A stretch of 64,000 nt of DNA from Dallia pectoralis (lineage: Eukaryota > Chordata > Actinopteri > Esociformes > Umbridae): assembly GCA_029465975.1 (NCBI GenBank), contig CM055747.1, forward strand, positions 16,892,783-16,956,782, written 5' to 3'. This document shows, in pieces, positions 34,600-47,750 of the stretch; within the stretch, counting starts at the first letter, position 1, and every line of letters begins with the position of its first letter. The notes below the pieces were generated by a model that ran no database searches, was not told the DNA's origin, and saw nothing but the letters and a program-made list of their open reading frames with translations. Made by a program: the position numbers and the translations under genes.

Positions 34600-36950
34600 A
34601 CAATGTTCCATACTCTGCATACGTACAAGCTCTCTTGCCCTGCTCGCTGCCCTCTGGTCTCAGAAACACACTGTCCTTTGCTGGTCTCACTGTCCTTTTC
34701 TGTTCTCAGAAACACACTGTCCCTGGCCTTTCCCACAGTCTTTGGGTGTCAGAAACACGTTCTCCTCCCAGCTGTACTCGGGTGCCGGGAAACACAAGCT
34801 CTTTTTTGCCCTGCTCGCTGCCCACTGGTCTCAGAAACACACTGTCCCTGGCCTTTCCCCCTGTCTTCGGGTGTCAGAAACACGTTCTCCTCCCAGCTGT
34901 ACTCAGGTGCCAGGAAACACAAGCTCTTTTTAGCCCTGCTCTTGTTCTCAGAAACACACTGTCCTTCGCCATCGCTGTCTTTGGGTGTCAGAAACACGTT
35001 CTCCTCCCAGATACACTGTCCCTGGCCTTTCCCACAGTCTTTGGGTGTCAGAAACACGTTCTCCTCCCAGCTGTACTCGGGTGCCGGGAAACACAAGCTC
35101 TTTTTTGCCCTGCTCGCTGCCCACTGGTCTCAGAAACACACTGTCCCTGGCCTTTCCCCCTGTCTTCGGGTGTCAGAAACACGTTCTCCTCCCAGCTGTA
35201 CTCAGGTGCCAGGAAACACAAGCTCTTTTTAGCCCTGCTCGTTGCCCTCTGTTCTCAGAAACACACTGTCCTTCGCCATCGCCGCTGTCTTTGGGTGTCA
35301 GAAACACGTTCTCCTCCCAGATGTACTCGTGTCCCTGGAAACATAAGCTCTTTTTTGCCCTGCTCGCTGACCTCTGGGCTCAGAAACACACTGTCCTTTG
35401 TTGGTCTCACTGTCCTTTTCTGGTCTCAGAAACACACTGTCCCTGGCCTTTCCCACAGTCTTTGGGTGTCAGAAACACGTTCTCCTCCCAGCTGTACTCG
35501 GATGCCAGGAAACACAAGCTCTTTTTTGCCCTGCTCGCTGACCTCTGGGCTCAGAAACACACTGTCCCTGGCCTTTCCCCCTGTCTTTGGGTGTCAGAAA
35601 CACGTTCCCCTCCCAGCTGTACTCGGCTCCCGGAAACACAAACTCTTTTTTGCCCTGCTCGCCACTCTGGTCTCAGAAACACACTGTCCTTCGCCATCGC
35701 CGCTGTCTTTGGGTGTCAGAAACACGTTCTCCTCCCAGATGTACTCGTGTCCCTGGAAACATAAGCTCTTTTTTGCCCTGCTCGCTGACCTCTGGGCTCA
35801 GAAACACACTGTCCTTTGTTGGTCTCACTGTCCTTTTCTGGTCTCAGAAACACACTGTCCCTGGCCTTTCCCACAGTCTTTGGGTGTCAGAAACACGTTC
35901 TCCTCCCAGCTGTACTCGGATGCCAGGAAACACAAGCTCTTTTTTGCCCTGCTCGCTGACCTCTGGGCTCAGAAACACACTGTCCCTGGCCTTTCCCCTG
36001 TCTTTGGGTGTCAGAAACACGTTCTCCTCCCAGCTGTACTCAGGTGCCAGGAAACACAAGCTCTTTTTAGCCCTGCTCGTTGCCCTCTGTTCTCAGAAAC
36101 ACACTGTCCTTCGCCATCGCCGCTGTCTTTGGGTGTCAGAAACACGTTCTCCTCCCAGATGTACTCGTGTCCCTGGAAACATAAGCTCTTTTTTGCCCTG
36201 CTCGCTGACCTCTGGGCTCAGAAACACACTGTCCTTTGTTGGTCTCACTGTCCTTTTCTGGTCTCAGAAACACACTGTCCCTGGCCTTTCCCACAGTCTT
36301 TGGGTGTCAGAAACACGTTCTCCTCCCAGCTGTACTCAGGTGCCAGGAAACACAAGCTCTTTTTAGCCCTGCTCGTTGCCCTCTGTTCTCAGAAACACAC
36401 TGTCCTTCGCATCGCCACTGGCTTCGGGTGTCAGAAACACGTTCTCCTCCCAGCTGTACTCGGGTGACAGGAAACACAAGCTCTTTTTTGCCCTGCTCGC
36501 TGACCTCTGGTCTCAGAAACACACTGTCCCTGGCCTTTCCCCCTGTCTTTGGTCGTCAGAAACACGTTCTCCTCCCAGCTGTTCTCGGCTCCCGGGAAAC
36601 ACAAACACTTTTTTGCCCTGCTCGCTGCCCTCTGGTTTCAGAAACAAACTGTCCTTTGCTGGTCTCACTGTCCTTTTCTGGTCTCAGAAACACACTGTCC
36701 CTGGCCTTTCCCCCTGTCTTTGGGTGTCAGAAACACGTTCTCCTCCCAGCTGTACTCGGGTGCCGGGAAACACAAGCTCATTTTTGCCCTGCTCGCTGCC
36801 CTCAGGTCTCAGAAACACAGCTCATTTGCCCTCGCCGCTGTCCTCGGGTCTCAGAAACACACTCTCTCTGCCCTCTCTGCTTGAGTAGAGCTAGGTTGAC
36901 GTCTAAGCTTGCTAGGAAACACACTCTCTCTGCCCTCTCCGCTTGAGTAG
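34600..36950 (+). repeat. subrepeat block 1 (~50/115-bp CAGAAACAC repeats)
   Basis: Tandem subrepeats alternate GGTCTCAGAAACACACTGTCC, GGGTGTCAGAAACACGTTCTCC, TCCCAGCTGTACTCGGGTGC and GGGAAACACAAGCTC. They form a ~115-bp subunit with variant pieces (CACAGTCTTTGGG, GCCATCGCCGCTG, TTTGTTGGTCTCACTG). Frames open for hundreds of codons (628 codons from 34581) exist because the subunit lacks stops. Shifted copies keep neighbouring frames open too. I do not call a protein-coding gene. Confidence 0.9.
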
Positions 36951-37330
36951 AGCTATGTTGGCCTCTAAGCTTGCTATAGATCTTGAAACAGTGTTTATCG
37001 CTATGTTCACCTCGGCCTCTTCTTTCTATCTGACCGGGGTCAGTTTATTCTCTCGTTCCATGGGGTGCATGTACAATTGAAAAGACGTCAGATTTGTCCT
37101 ACTTTTCAACATTGAAAACAGGTCGATCTTGTCCTACTTTTCAATGTTGAAAACAGTTCGATCTTAGACGTTGAACAGGCGTAAACCTTCAACGTCTAAT
37201 TACAATCCACAGCACACAACCCTGGGAAGCAGAAAGGTCCATTGTCCAAATATTTTGCATTTATTTTTCATGCACACACTACACATTTCTGTCACTAGAG
37301 GATGATATCGTTGCCGTGCCACCGTTAAAC
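36951..37330 (+). repeat. hairpin-rich tail module of the megasatellite unit
   Basis: It contains a perfect 12-bp stem (TTAGACGTTGAA, 37164-37175, with its inverse 37188-37199; 12-nt loop), the smaller palindromes TTTTCAACATTGAAAA and TTTTCAATGTTGAAAA, and TGACCGGGGTCA. The tail recurs in each unit (about 40450-40765, 44190-44560, 47750-48115, and inverted near 53210-53540, 55960-56320, 59960-60310 and 61830-62140). Confidence 0.85.
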
Positions 37331-37586
37331 CTCACACTACCCTCGGGTCCCGGCGACCCGAGCGTAGGATTCCCCCTCACTCCCGCCGTCCTCGGGTCAA
37401 CGGCTGGGTTAGATGCCGAGGTGGCGAGTTCGAGCCTCGCCAGGGGCGGTGTTTTTTTTTTCCCTACCAGCACACAACCCTGGGAAGCAGAAAGGTCCAT
37501 TGTCCAAATATTTTGCATTTATTTTTCATGCACACACTACACATTTCTGTCACCAGAGGATGATATCGTTGCCGTGCCACCGTTAT
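37330..37586 (+). repeat. duplicated left part of the MITE module
   Basis: The first ~140 bp of the module (ACCTCACACTACCCTCGGGTC to the T run) is repeated before the complete copy, joined at CCTACCAG/CACACAACCCTGGG. Equivalent partial copies precede modules 3, 4 and 5, so the partial duplication is part of the unit itself. Confidence 0.8.
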
Positions 37587-38132
37587 CCCTCACACTACCC
37601 TCGGGTCCCGGCGACCCGAGCGTAGGATTCCCCTCACTCCCGCCGTCCTCGGGTCAACGGCTGGGTTAGATGCCGAGGTGGCGAGTTCGAGCCTCGCCCG
37701 GGGCGGTGTTTTTTTTTTGCCCTACCAGATAATTATTAACAGCGATGATAATAATAAACCGATAACAGTGAAACACGCGCACGTTGTTGTATTTCGGCCT
37801 CCTTCTTTTTGCAATACTCTGAGGGCTGTGAAAAGAGATCGAGGGTCACTCTGACCCGCTCGACTCGGGCTGTGTACGCGACGCGAGGACAACGGCGGGG
37901 TTAGATGCCGAGGTGGCGAGTTCGAGCCTCACCCTGAGCTGTGTTTTTTTTCACCCTCCCAGATAATTACTAGTAGCGATAATAATAATAAACCGATTAC
38001 AGTGAAACACGTGCACGTTGTTGTATTTCGGCCTCCTCCTTTTTGCAACACTCTGAGGGCTGTGAAAAGAGATCGAGTGTCACTCTGACCCGCTCGACTC
38101 GGGGTGTAGGCGATGCGAGGACAACACGAGGG
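37587..38132 (+). mobile_element. piggyBac-like MITE module, copy 2
   Basis: Same structure as copy 1, 546 bp, with TTAT on both flanks. GTGTAGG replaces GTGTGTAGG near the right end. Confidence 0.65.
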
Positions 38133-38289
38133 TTATACAGCAATATGCATGGGCACAGTACGGGAGGTTCATTTTAGGGGGGCGTTTTAAAATCCACACC
38201 CAAATTGGCACAGCACACAACCCTGGGAAGCAGTGTAATACAGACAAAGGAAATGTAAAGATGACTGTGTATTGTGAGTTCTTACAATT

Positions 38290-40450
38290 TGCACAATGTT
38301 CCATACTCTGCATACGTACAAGCTCTCTTGCCCTGCTCGCTGCCCTCTGGTCTCAGAAACACACTGTCCTTTGCTGGTCTCACTGTCCTTTTCTGTTCTC
38401 AGAAACACACTGTCCCTGGCCTTTCCCACAGTCTTTGGGTGTCAGAAACACGTTCTCCTCCCAGCTGTACTCGGGTGCCGGGAAACACAAGCTCTTTTTT
38501 GCCCTGCTCGCTGCCCACTGGTCTCAGAAACACACTGTCCCTGGCCTTTCCCCCTGTCTTCGGGTGTCAGAAACACGTTCTCCTCCCAGCTGTACTCAGG
38601 TGCCAGGAAACACAAGCTCTTTTTAGCCCTGCTCGCTGCCCTCTGTTCTCAGAAACACACTGTCCTTCGCCATCGCCGCTGTCTTTGGGTGTCAGAAACA
38701 CGTTCTCCTCCCAGATGTACTCGTGTCCCTGGAAACATAAGCTCTTTTTTGCCCTGCTCGCTGACCTCTGGGCTCAGAAACACACTGTCCTTTGTTGGTC
38801 TCACTGTCCTTTTCTGGTCTCAGAAACACACTGTCCCTGGCCTTTCCCACAGTCTTTGGGTGTCAGAAACACGTCAGAAACACAAGCTCTTTTTGCCCTG
38901 CTCCCCACTCTGGTCTCAGAAACACACTGTCCTTGCCATCCCCTGCTGTCTTTGGGTGTCAGAAACACGTTCTCCTCCCAGATGTACTCGTGTCCCTGGA
39001 AACATAAGCTCTTTTTTTGCCTGCTCGCTGACCTCTGGGCTCAGAAACACACTGTCCTTTGTTGGTCTCACTGTCCTTTTCTGGTCTCAGAAACACACTG
39101 TCCCTGGCCTTTCCCACAGTCTTTGGGTGTCAGAAACACGTTCTCCTCCCAGCTGTACTCGGATGCCAGGAAACACAAGCTCTTTTTTGCCCTGCTCGCT
39201 GACCTCTGGGCTCAGAAACACACTGTCCCTGGCCTTTCCCCCTGTCTTTGGGTGTCAGAAACACGTTCTCCTCCCAGCTGTACTCAGGTGCCAGGAAACA
39301 CAAGCTCTTTTTAGCCCTGCTCGTTGCCCTCTGTTCTCAGAAACACACTGTCCTTCGCCATCGCCGCTGTCTTTGGGTGTCAGAAACACGTTCTCCTCCC
39401 AGATGTACTCGTGTCCCTGGAAACATAAGCTCTTTTTTGCCCTGCTCGCTGACCTCTGGGCTCAGAAACACACTGTCCTTTGTTGGTCTCACTGTCCTGC
39501 TGTACTCGGATGCCAGGAAACACAAGCTCTTTTTGCCCTGCTCGCTGACCTCTGGGCTCAGAAACACACTGTCCCTGGCCTTTCCCCCTGTCTTTGGGTG
39601 TCAGAAACACGTTCTCCTCCCAGCTGTACTCAGGTGCCAGGAAACACAAGCTCTTTTTGCCCTGCTCGTTGCCCTCTGTTCTCAGAAACCTCTGGGCTTT
39701 GGGTGTCAGAAACACACTGTCCTTTGTTGGTCTCACTGTCCTTTTCTGGTCTCAGAAACACACTGTCCCTGGCCTTTCCCACAGTCTTTGGGTGTCAGAA
39801 ACACGTTCTCCTCCCAGCTGTACTCAGGTGCCAGGAAACACAAGCTCTTTTTAGCCCTGCTCGTTGCCCTCTGTTCTCAGAAACACACTGTCCTTCGCCA
39901 TCGCCACTGGCTTCGGGTGTCAGAAACACGTTCTCCTCCCAGCTGTACTCGGGTGACAGGAAACACAAGCTCTTTTTTGCCCTGCTCGCTGACCTCTGGT
40001 CTCAGAAACACACTGTCCCTGGCCTTTCCCCCTGTCTTTGGTCGTCAGAAACACGTTCTCCTCCCAGCTGTTCTCGGCTCCCGGAAACACAAACACTTTT
40101 TTGCCCTGCTCGCTGCCCTCTGGTTTCAGAAACAAACTGTCCTTTGCTGGTCTCACTGTCCTTTTCTGGTCTCAGAAACACACTGTCCCTGGCCTTTCCC
40201 CCTGTCTTTGGGTGTCAGAAACACGTTCTCCTCCCAGCTGTACTCGGGTGCCGGGAAACACAAGCTCATTTTTGCCCTGCTCGCTGCCCTCAGGTCTCAG
40301 AAACACAGCTCATTTGCCCTCGCCGCTGTCCTCGGGTCTCAGAAACACACTCTCTCTGCCCTCTCTGCTTGAGTAGAGCTAGGTTGACGTCTAAGCTTGC
40401 TAGGAAACACACTCTCTCTGCCCTCTCCGCTTGAGTAGAGCTATGTTGGC
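38290..40450 (+). repeat. subrepeat block 2
   Basis: Same CAGAAACAC subrepeat family as block 1 with internal deletions (for example CACGTCAGAAACACAAG near 38872). A 712-codon open frame starts at 38296, the longest in the window. It reads through subrepeats only and ends in the tail. Confidence 0.9.
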
Positions 40451-41035
40451 CTCTAAGCTTGCTATAGATCTTGAAACAGTGTTTATCGCTATGTTCACCT
40501 CGGCCTCTTCTTTCTATCTGACCGGGGTCAGTTTATTCTCTCGTTCCATGGGGTGCATGTACGAAAACAGGTCGATCTTGTCCTACTTTTCAATGTTGAA
40601 AACAGTTCGATCTTAGACGTTGAACAGGCGTAAACCTTCAACGTCTAATTACAATCCACAGCACACAACCCTGGGAAGCAGAAAGGTCCATTGTCCAAAT
40701 ATTTTGCATTTATTTTTCATGCACACACTACACATTTCTGTCACTAGAGGATGATATCGTTGCCGTGCCACCGTTAAACCTCACACTACCCTCGGGTCCC
40801 GGCGACCCGAGCGTAGGATTTCCCCTCACTCCCGCCGTCCTCGGGTCAACGGCTGGGTTAGATGCCGAGGTGGCGTGTTCGAGCCTCGCCAGGGGCGGTG
40901 TTTTTTTTTACCCTACCAGCACACAACCCTGGGAAGCAGAAAGGTCCATTGTCCAAATATTTTGCATTTATTTTTCATGCACACACTACACATTTCTGTC
41001 ACCAGAGGATGATATCGTTGCCGTGCCACCGTTAT

Positions 41036-41581
41036 CCCTCACACTACCCTCGGGTCCCGGCGACCCGAGCGTAGGATTCCCCTCACTCCCGCCGTCCTCG
41101 GGTCAACGGCTGGGTTAGATGCCGAGGTGGCGAGTTCGAGCCTCGCCCGGGGCGGTGTTTTTTTTTGCCCTACCAGATAATTATTAACAGCGATGATAAT
41201 AATAAACCGATAACAGTGAAACACGCGCACGTTGTTGTATTTCGGCCTCCTTCTTTTTGCAATACTCTGAGGGCTGTGAAAAGAGATCGAGGGTCACTCT
41301 GACCCGCTCGACTCGGGCTGTGTACGCGACGCGAGGACAACGGCGGGGTTAGATGCCGAGGTGGCGAGTTCGAGCCTCACCCTGAGCTGTGTTTTTTTCA
41401 CCCTCCCAGATAATTACTAGTAGCGATAATAATAATAAACCGATTACAGTGAAACACGTGCACGTTGTTGTATTTCGGCCTCCTCCTTTTTGCAACACTC
41501 TGAGGGCTGTGAAAAGAGATCGAGTGTCACTCTGACCCGCTCGACTCGGGGTGTGTAGGCGATGCGAGGACAACACGAGGG
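41036..41581 (+). mobile_element. piggyBac-like MITE module, copy 3
   Basis: 546 bp with TTAT flanks and the same termini and internal half-copies as copy 1. Confidence 0.65.
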
Positions 41582-41739
41582 TTATACAGCAATATGCATG
41601 GGCACAGTACGGGAGGTTCATTTTAGGGGGGCGTTTTAAAATCCACACCCAAATTGGCACAGCACACAACCCTGGGAAGCAGTGTAATACAGACAAAGGA
41701 AATGTAAAGATGACTGTGTATTGTGAGTTCTTACAATTT

Positions 41740-44190
41740 GCACAATGTTCCATACTCTGCATACGTACAAGCTCTCTTGCCCTGCTCGCTGCCCTCTGGT
41801 CTCAGAAACACACTGTCCTTTGCTGGTCTCACTGTCCTTTTCTGTTCTCAGAAACACACTGTCCCTGGCCTTTCCCACAGTCTTTGGGTGTCAGAAACAC
41901 GTTCTCCTCCCAGCTGTACTCGGGTGCCGGGAAACACAAGTCTTTTTTGGCTGCCCACTGGTCTCAGAAACACACTGTCCCTGGCCTTTCCCCTGTCTTC
42001 GGGTGTCAGAAACACGTTCTCCTCCCAGCTGTACTCAGGTGCCAGGAAACACAAGCTCTTTTTGCTCGTTGCCCTGTTCTCAAACACACTGTCCTTCGCC
42101 ATCGCCGCTGTCTTTGGGTGTCAGAAACACGTTCTCCCAGATGTACTCGTGTCCCTGGAAACATAAGCTCTTTTTTGCCCTGCTCGCTGACCTCTGGGCT
42201 CAGAAACACACTGTCCTTTGTTGGTCTCACTGTCCTTTTCTGGTCTCAGAAACACACTGTCCCTGGCCTTTCCCCCTGTCTTTGGGTGTCAGAAACACGT
42301 TCTCCTCCCAGCTGTACTCAGGTGCCAGGAAACACAAGCTCTTTTTGCCCTGCTGCCCACTGGTCTCAGAGAAACACACTGTCCCTGGCCTTTCCCCTGT
42401 CTTCGGGTGTCAGAAACACGTTCTCCTCCCAGCTGTACTCAGGTGCCAGGAAACACAAGCTCTTTTTAGCCCTGCTCGTTGCCCTCTGTTCTCAGAAACA
42501 CACTGTCCTTCGCCATCGCCGCTGTCTTTGGGTGTCAGAAACACGTTCTCCTCCCAGATGTACTCGTGTCCCTGGAAACATAAGCTCTTTTTTGCCCTGC
42601 TCGCTGACCTCTGGGCTCAGAAACACACTGTCCTTTGTTGGTCTCACTGTCCTTTTCTGGTCTCAGAAACACACTGTCCCTGGCCTTTCCCACAGTCTTT
42701 GGGTGTCAGAAACACGTTCTCCTCCCAGCTGTACTCGGATGCCAGGAAACACAAGCTCTTTTTTGCCCTGCTCGCTGACCTCTGGGCTCAGAAACACACT
42801 GTCCTCGGCCTTTCCCCCTGTCTTTGGGTGTCAGAAACACGTTCCCCTCCCAGCTGTACTCGGCTCCCGGGAAACACAAACTCTTTTTTGCCCTGCTCGC
42901 AGCACTCTGGTCTCAGAAACACACTGTCCTTCGCCATCGCCGCTGTCTTTGGGTGTCAGAAACACGTTCTCCTCCCAGATGTACTCGTGTCCCTGGAAAC
43001 ATAAGCTCTTTTTTGCCCTGCTCGCTGACCTCTGGGCTCAGAAACACACTGTCCTTTGTTGGTCTCACTGTCCTTTTCTGGTCTCAGAAACACACTGTCC
43101 CTGGCCTTTCCCACAGTCTTTGGGTGTCAGAAACACGTTCTCCTCCCAGCTGTACTCGGATGCCAGGAAACACAAGCTCTTTTTTGCCCTGCTCGCTGAC
43201 CTCTGGGCTCAGAAACACACTGTCCCTGGCCTTTCCCCCTGTCTTTGGGTGTCAGAAACACGTTCTCCTCCCAGCTGTACTCAGGTGCCAGGAAACACAA
43301 GCTCTTTTTAGCCCTGCTCGTTGCCCTCTGTTCTCAGAAACACACTGTCCTTCGCCATCGCCGCTGTCTTTGGGTGTCAGAAACACGTTCTCCTCCCAGA
43401 TGTACTCGTGTCCCTGGAAACATAAGCTCTTTTTGCCCTGCTCGCTGACCTCTGGGCTCAGAAACACACTGTCCTTTGTTGGTCTCACTGTCCTTTTCTG
43501 GTCTCAGAAACACACTGTCCCTGGCCTTTCCCACAGTCTTTGGGTGTCAGAAACACGTTCTCCTCCCAGCTGTACTCAGGTGCCAGGAAACACAAGCTCT
43601 TTTTAGCCCTGCTCGTTGCCCTCTGTTCTCAGAAACACACTGTCCTTCGCCATCGCCACTGGCTTCGGGTGTCAGAAACACGTTCTCCTCCCAGCTGTAC
43701 TCGGGTGACAGGAAACAAAGCTCTTTTTTGCTCTCGCTGACTCCCAGAAACACACTGTCCCTGGCCTTTCCCCCTGTCTTTGGTCGTCAGAAACACGTTC
43801 TCCTCCCAGCTGTTCTCGGCTCCCGGGAAACACAAACACTTTTTTGCCCTGCTCGCTGCCCTCTGGTTTCAGAAACAAACTGTCCTTTGCTGGTCTCACT
43901 GTCCTTTTCTGGTCTCAGAAACACACTGTCCCTGGCCTTTCCCCCTGTCTTTGGGTGTCAGAAACACGTTCTCCTCCCAGCTGTACTCGGGTGCCGGGAA
44001 ACACAAGCTCATTTTTGCCCTGCTCGCTGCCCTCAGGTCTCAGAAACACAGCTCATTTGCCCTCGCCGCTGTCCTCGGGTCTCAGAAACACACTCTCTCT
44101 GCCCTCTCTGCTTGAGTAGAGCTAGGTTGACGTCTAAGCTTGCTAGGAAACACACTCTCTGCCCTCTCCGCTTGAGTAGAGCTATGTTGG
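41740..44190 (+). repeat. subrepeat block 3
   Basis: CAGAAACAC subrepeats, with small deletions at 41940-42140 that shorten individual subunits. An open frame from 41551 (586 codons) begins inside the upstream module. Confidence 0.9.
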
Positions 44191-44811
44191 CCTCTAAGCT
44201 TGCTATAGATCTTGAAACAGTGTTTATCGCTATGTTCACCTCGGCCTCTTCTTTCTATCTGACCGGGGTCAGTTTATTCTCTCGTTCCATGGGGTGCATG
44301 TACAATTGAAAAGACGTCAGATTTGTCCTACTTTTCAACATTGAAAACAGGTCGATCTTGTCCTACTTTTCAATGTTGAAAACAGTTCGATCTTAGACGT
44401 TGAACAGGCGTAAACCTTCAACGTCTAATTACAATCCACAGCACACAACCCTGGGAAGCAGAAAGGTCCATTGTCCAAATATTTTGCATTTATTTTTCAT
44501 GCACACACTACACATTTCTGTCACTAGAGGATGATATCGTTGCCGTGCCACCGTTAAACCTCACACTACCCTCGGGTCCCGGCGACCCGAGCGTAGGATT
44601 CCCCTCACTCCCGCCGTCCTCGGGTCAACGGCTGGGTTAGATGCCGAGGTGGCGAGTTCGAGCCTCGCCAGGGGGGTGTTTTTTTACCCTACCAGCACAC
44701 AACCCTGGGAAGCAGAAAGGTCCATTGTCCAAATATTTTGCATTTATTTTTCATGCACACACTACACATTTCTGTCACCAGAGGATGATATCGTTGCCGT
44801 GCCACCGTTAT

Positions 44812-45365
44812 CCCTCACACTACCCTCGGGTCCCGGCGACCCGAGCGTAGGATTCCCCACTCCCGCCGTCCTCCTCGGGTCAACGGCTGGGTTAGATGCC
44901 GAGGTGGCGAGTTCGAGCCTCGCCCGGGGCGGTGTTTTTTTTTGCCCTACCAGATAATTATTAACAGCGATGATAATAATAAACCGATAACAGTGAAACA
45001 CGCGCACGTTGTTGTATTTCGGCCTCCTTCTTTTTGCAATACTCTGAGGGCTGTGAAAAGAGATCGAGGGTCACTCTGACCCGCTCGACTCGGGCTGTGT
45101 ACGCGACGCGAGGACAACGGCGGGGTTAGATGCCGAGGTGGCGGTGGCGAGTTCGAGCCTCACCCTGAGCTGTGTTTTTTTTCACCCTCCCAGATAATTA
45201 CTAGTAGCGATAATAATAATAAACCGATTACAGTGAAACACGTGCACGTTGTTGTATTTCGGCCTCCTCCTTTTTGCAACACTCTGAGGGCTGTGAAAAG
45301 AGATCGAGTGTCACTCTGACCCGCTCGACTCGGGGTGTGTAGGCGATGCGAGGACAACACGAGGG
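44812..45365 (+). mobile_element. piggyBac-like MITE module, copy 4
   Basis: 554 bp. It carries a small GTGGCG duplication before the second GAGTTCGAGCC motif (about 45138-45150) and an altered GCCGTCCTCCTCGGG segment. Confidence 0.65.
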
Positions 45366-45524
45366 TTATACAGCAATATGCATGGGCACAGTACGGGAGG
45401 TTCATTTTAGGGGGGCGTTTTAAAATCCACACCCAAATTGGCACAGCACACAACCCTGGGAAGCAGTGTAATACAGACAAAGGAAATGTAAAGATGACTG
45501 TGTATTGTGAGTTCTTACAATTTG

Positions 45525-47750
45525 CACAATGTTCCATACTCTGCATACGTACAAGCTCTCTTGCCCTGCTCGCTGCCCTCTGGTCTCAGAAACACACTGT
45601 CCTTTGCTGGTCTCACTGTCCTTTTCTGTTCTCAGAAACACACTGTCCCTGGCCTTTCCCACAGTCTTTGGGTGTCAGAAACACGTTCTCCTCCCAGCTG
45701 TACTCGGGTGCCGGGAAACACAAGCTCTTTTTTGCCCTGCTCGCTGCCCACTGGTCTCAGAAACACACTGTCCCTGGCCTTTCCCCTGTCTTCGGGTGTC
45801 AGAAACACGTTCTCCTCCCAGCTGTACTCAGGTGCCAGGAAACACAAGCTCTTTTTAGCCCTGCTCGTTGCCCTCTGTTCTCAGAAACACACTGTCCTTC
45901 GCCATCGCCGCTGTCTTTGGGTGTCAGAAACACGTTCTCCTCCCAGATGTACTCGTGTCCCTGGAAACATAAGCTCTTTTTGCCCTGCTCGCTGACCTCT
46001 GGGCTCAGAAACACACTGTCCTTTGTTGGTCTCACTGTCCTTTTCTGGTCTCAGAAACACACTGTCCCTGGCCTTTCCCACAGTCTTTGGGTGTCAGAAA
46101 CACGTTCTCCTCCCAGCTGTACTCGGGTGCCGGGAAACACAAGCTCTTTTTTGCCCTGCTCGCTGCCCACTGGTCTCAGAAACACACTGTCCCTGGCCTT
46201 TCCCCCTGTCTTCGGGTGTCAAAACACGTTCTCCTCCCAGCTGTACTCAGGTGCCAGGAAACACAAGCTCTTTTTAGCCCTGCTCCTGCTCGCTGCCCTC
46301 TGGTCTCAGAAACACACTGTCCTTCGCCATCGCCGCTGTCTTTGGGTGTCAGAAACACGTTCTCCTCCCAGATGTACTCGTGTCCCTGGAAACATAAGCT
46401 CTTTTTTGCCCTGCTCGCTGACCTCTGGGCTCAGAAACACACTGTCCTTTGTTGGTCTCACTGTCCTTTTCTGGTCTCAGAAACACACTGTCCCTGGCCT
46501 TTCCCACAGTCTTTGGGTGTCAGAAACACGTTCTCCTCCCAGCTGTACTCGGATGCCAGGAAACACAAGCTCTTTTTTGCCCTGCTCGCTGACCTCTGGG
46601 CTCAGAAACACACTGTCCCTGGCCTTTCCCCCTGTCTTTGGGTGTCAGAAACACGTTCTCCTCCCAGCTGTACTCAGGTGCCAGGAAACACAAGCTCTTT
46701 TTAGCCCTGCTCGCTGCCCTCTGTTCTCAGAAACACACTGTCCTTCGCCATCGCCGCTGTCTTTGGGTGTCAGAAACACGTTCTCCTCCCAGATGTACTC
46801 GTGTCCCTGGAAACATAAGCTCTTTTTTGCCCTGCTCGCTGACCTCTGGGCTCAGAAACACACTGTCCTTTGTTGGTCTCACTGTCCTTTTCTGGTCTCA
46901 GAAACACACTGTCCCTGGCCTTTCCCACAGTCTTTGGGTGTCAGAAACACGTTCTCCTCCCAGCTGTACTCAGGTGCCAGGAAACACAAGCTCTTTTTGC
47001 CCTGCTCGCTGACCTCTGGGCTCAGAAACACACTGTCCCTGGCCTTTCCCCCTGTCTTTGGGTGTCAGAAACACGTTCTCCTCCCAGCTGTACTCAGGTG
47101 CCAGGAAACACACTGTCCTTTTTAGCCCTCGCCACTGTTCTCAGAAACACACTGTCCTTCGCCATCGCCAGTCTTTGGGTGTCAGAAACACGTTCTCCTC
47201 CCAGCTGTACTCGGGTGACAGGAAACACAAGCTCTTTTTTGCCCTGCTCGCTGACCTCTGGTCTCAGAAACACACTGTCCCTGGCCTTTCCCCTGTCTTT
47301 GGGGTCGTCAGAAACACGTTCTCCTCCCAGCTGTTCTCGGCTCCCGGTCCCTGGCCTTTCCCCCTGTCTTTGGTCGTCAAACACAAACTCTTTTTTTTTG
47401 CCCTGCTCGCTGCCCTCTGGTTTCAGAAACAAACTGTCCTTTGCTGGTCTCACTGTCCTTTTCTGGTCTCAGAAACACACTGTCCCTGGCCTTTCCCCCT
47501 GTCTTTGGGTGTCAGAAACACGTTCTCCTCCCAGCTGTACTCGGGTGCCGGGAAACACAAGCTCATTTTTGCCCTGCTCGCTGCCCTCAGGTCTCAGAAA
47601 CACAGCTCATTTGCCCTCGCCGCTGTCCTCGGGTCTCAGAAACACACTCTCTCTGCCCTCTCTGCTTGAGTAGAGCTAGGTTGACGTCTAAGCTTGCTAG
47701 GAAACACACTCTCTCTGCCCTCTCCGCTTGAGTAGAGCTATGTTGGCCTC
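45525..47750 (+). repeat. subrepeat block 4
   Basis: CAGAAACAC subrepeats with an open frame of 596 codons from 45335. The distal part (47100-47400) is more scrambled than in other blocks. Confidence 0.9.

Noticed and set aside
34581..36467. 628-codon ORF (and similar ones at 38296, 41551, 45335 and 63696) as protein-coding genes
   Set aside because: They consist of tandem subrepeats with overlapping open frames on the same strand and on the opposite strand. Units differ by indels that are not multiples of three, and no known domain is visible.
44033..44239. Minus-strand frames in the array tails (for example with LEANIALLKRRGQRVCF)
   Set aside because: They repeat in every unit as by-products of the satellite and have no family signature.
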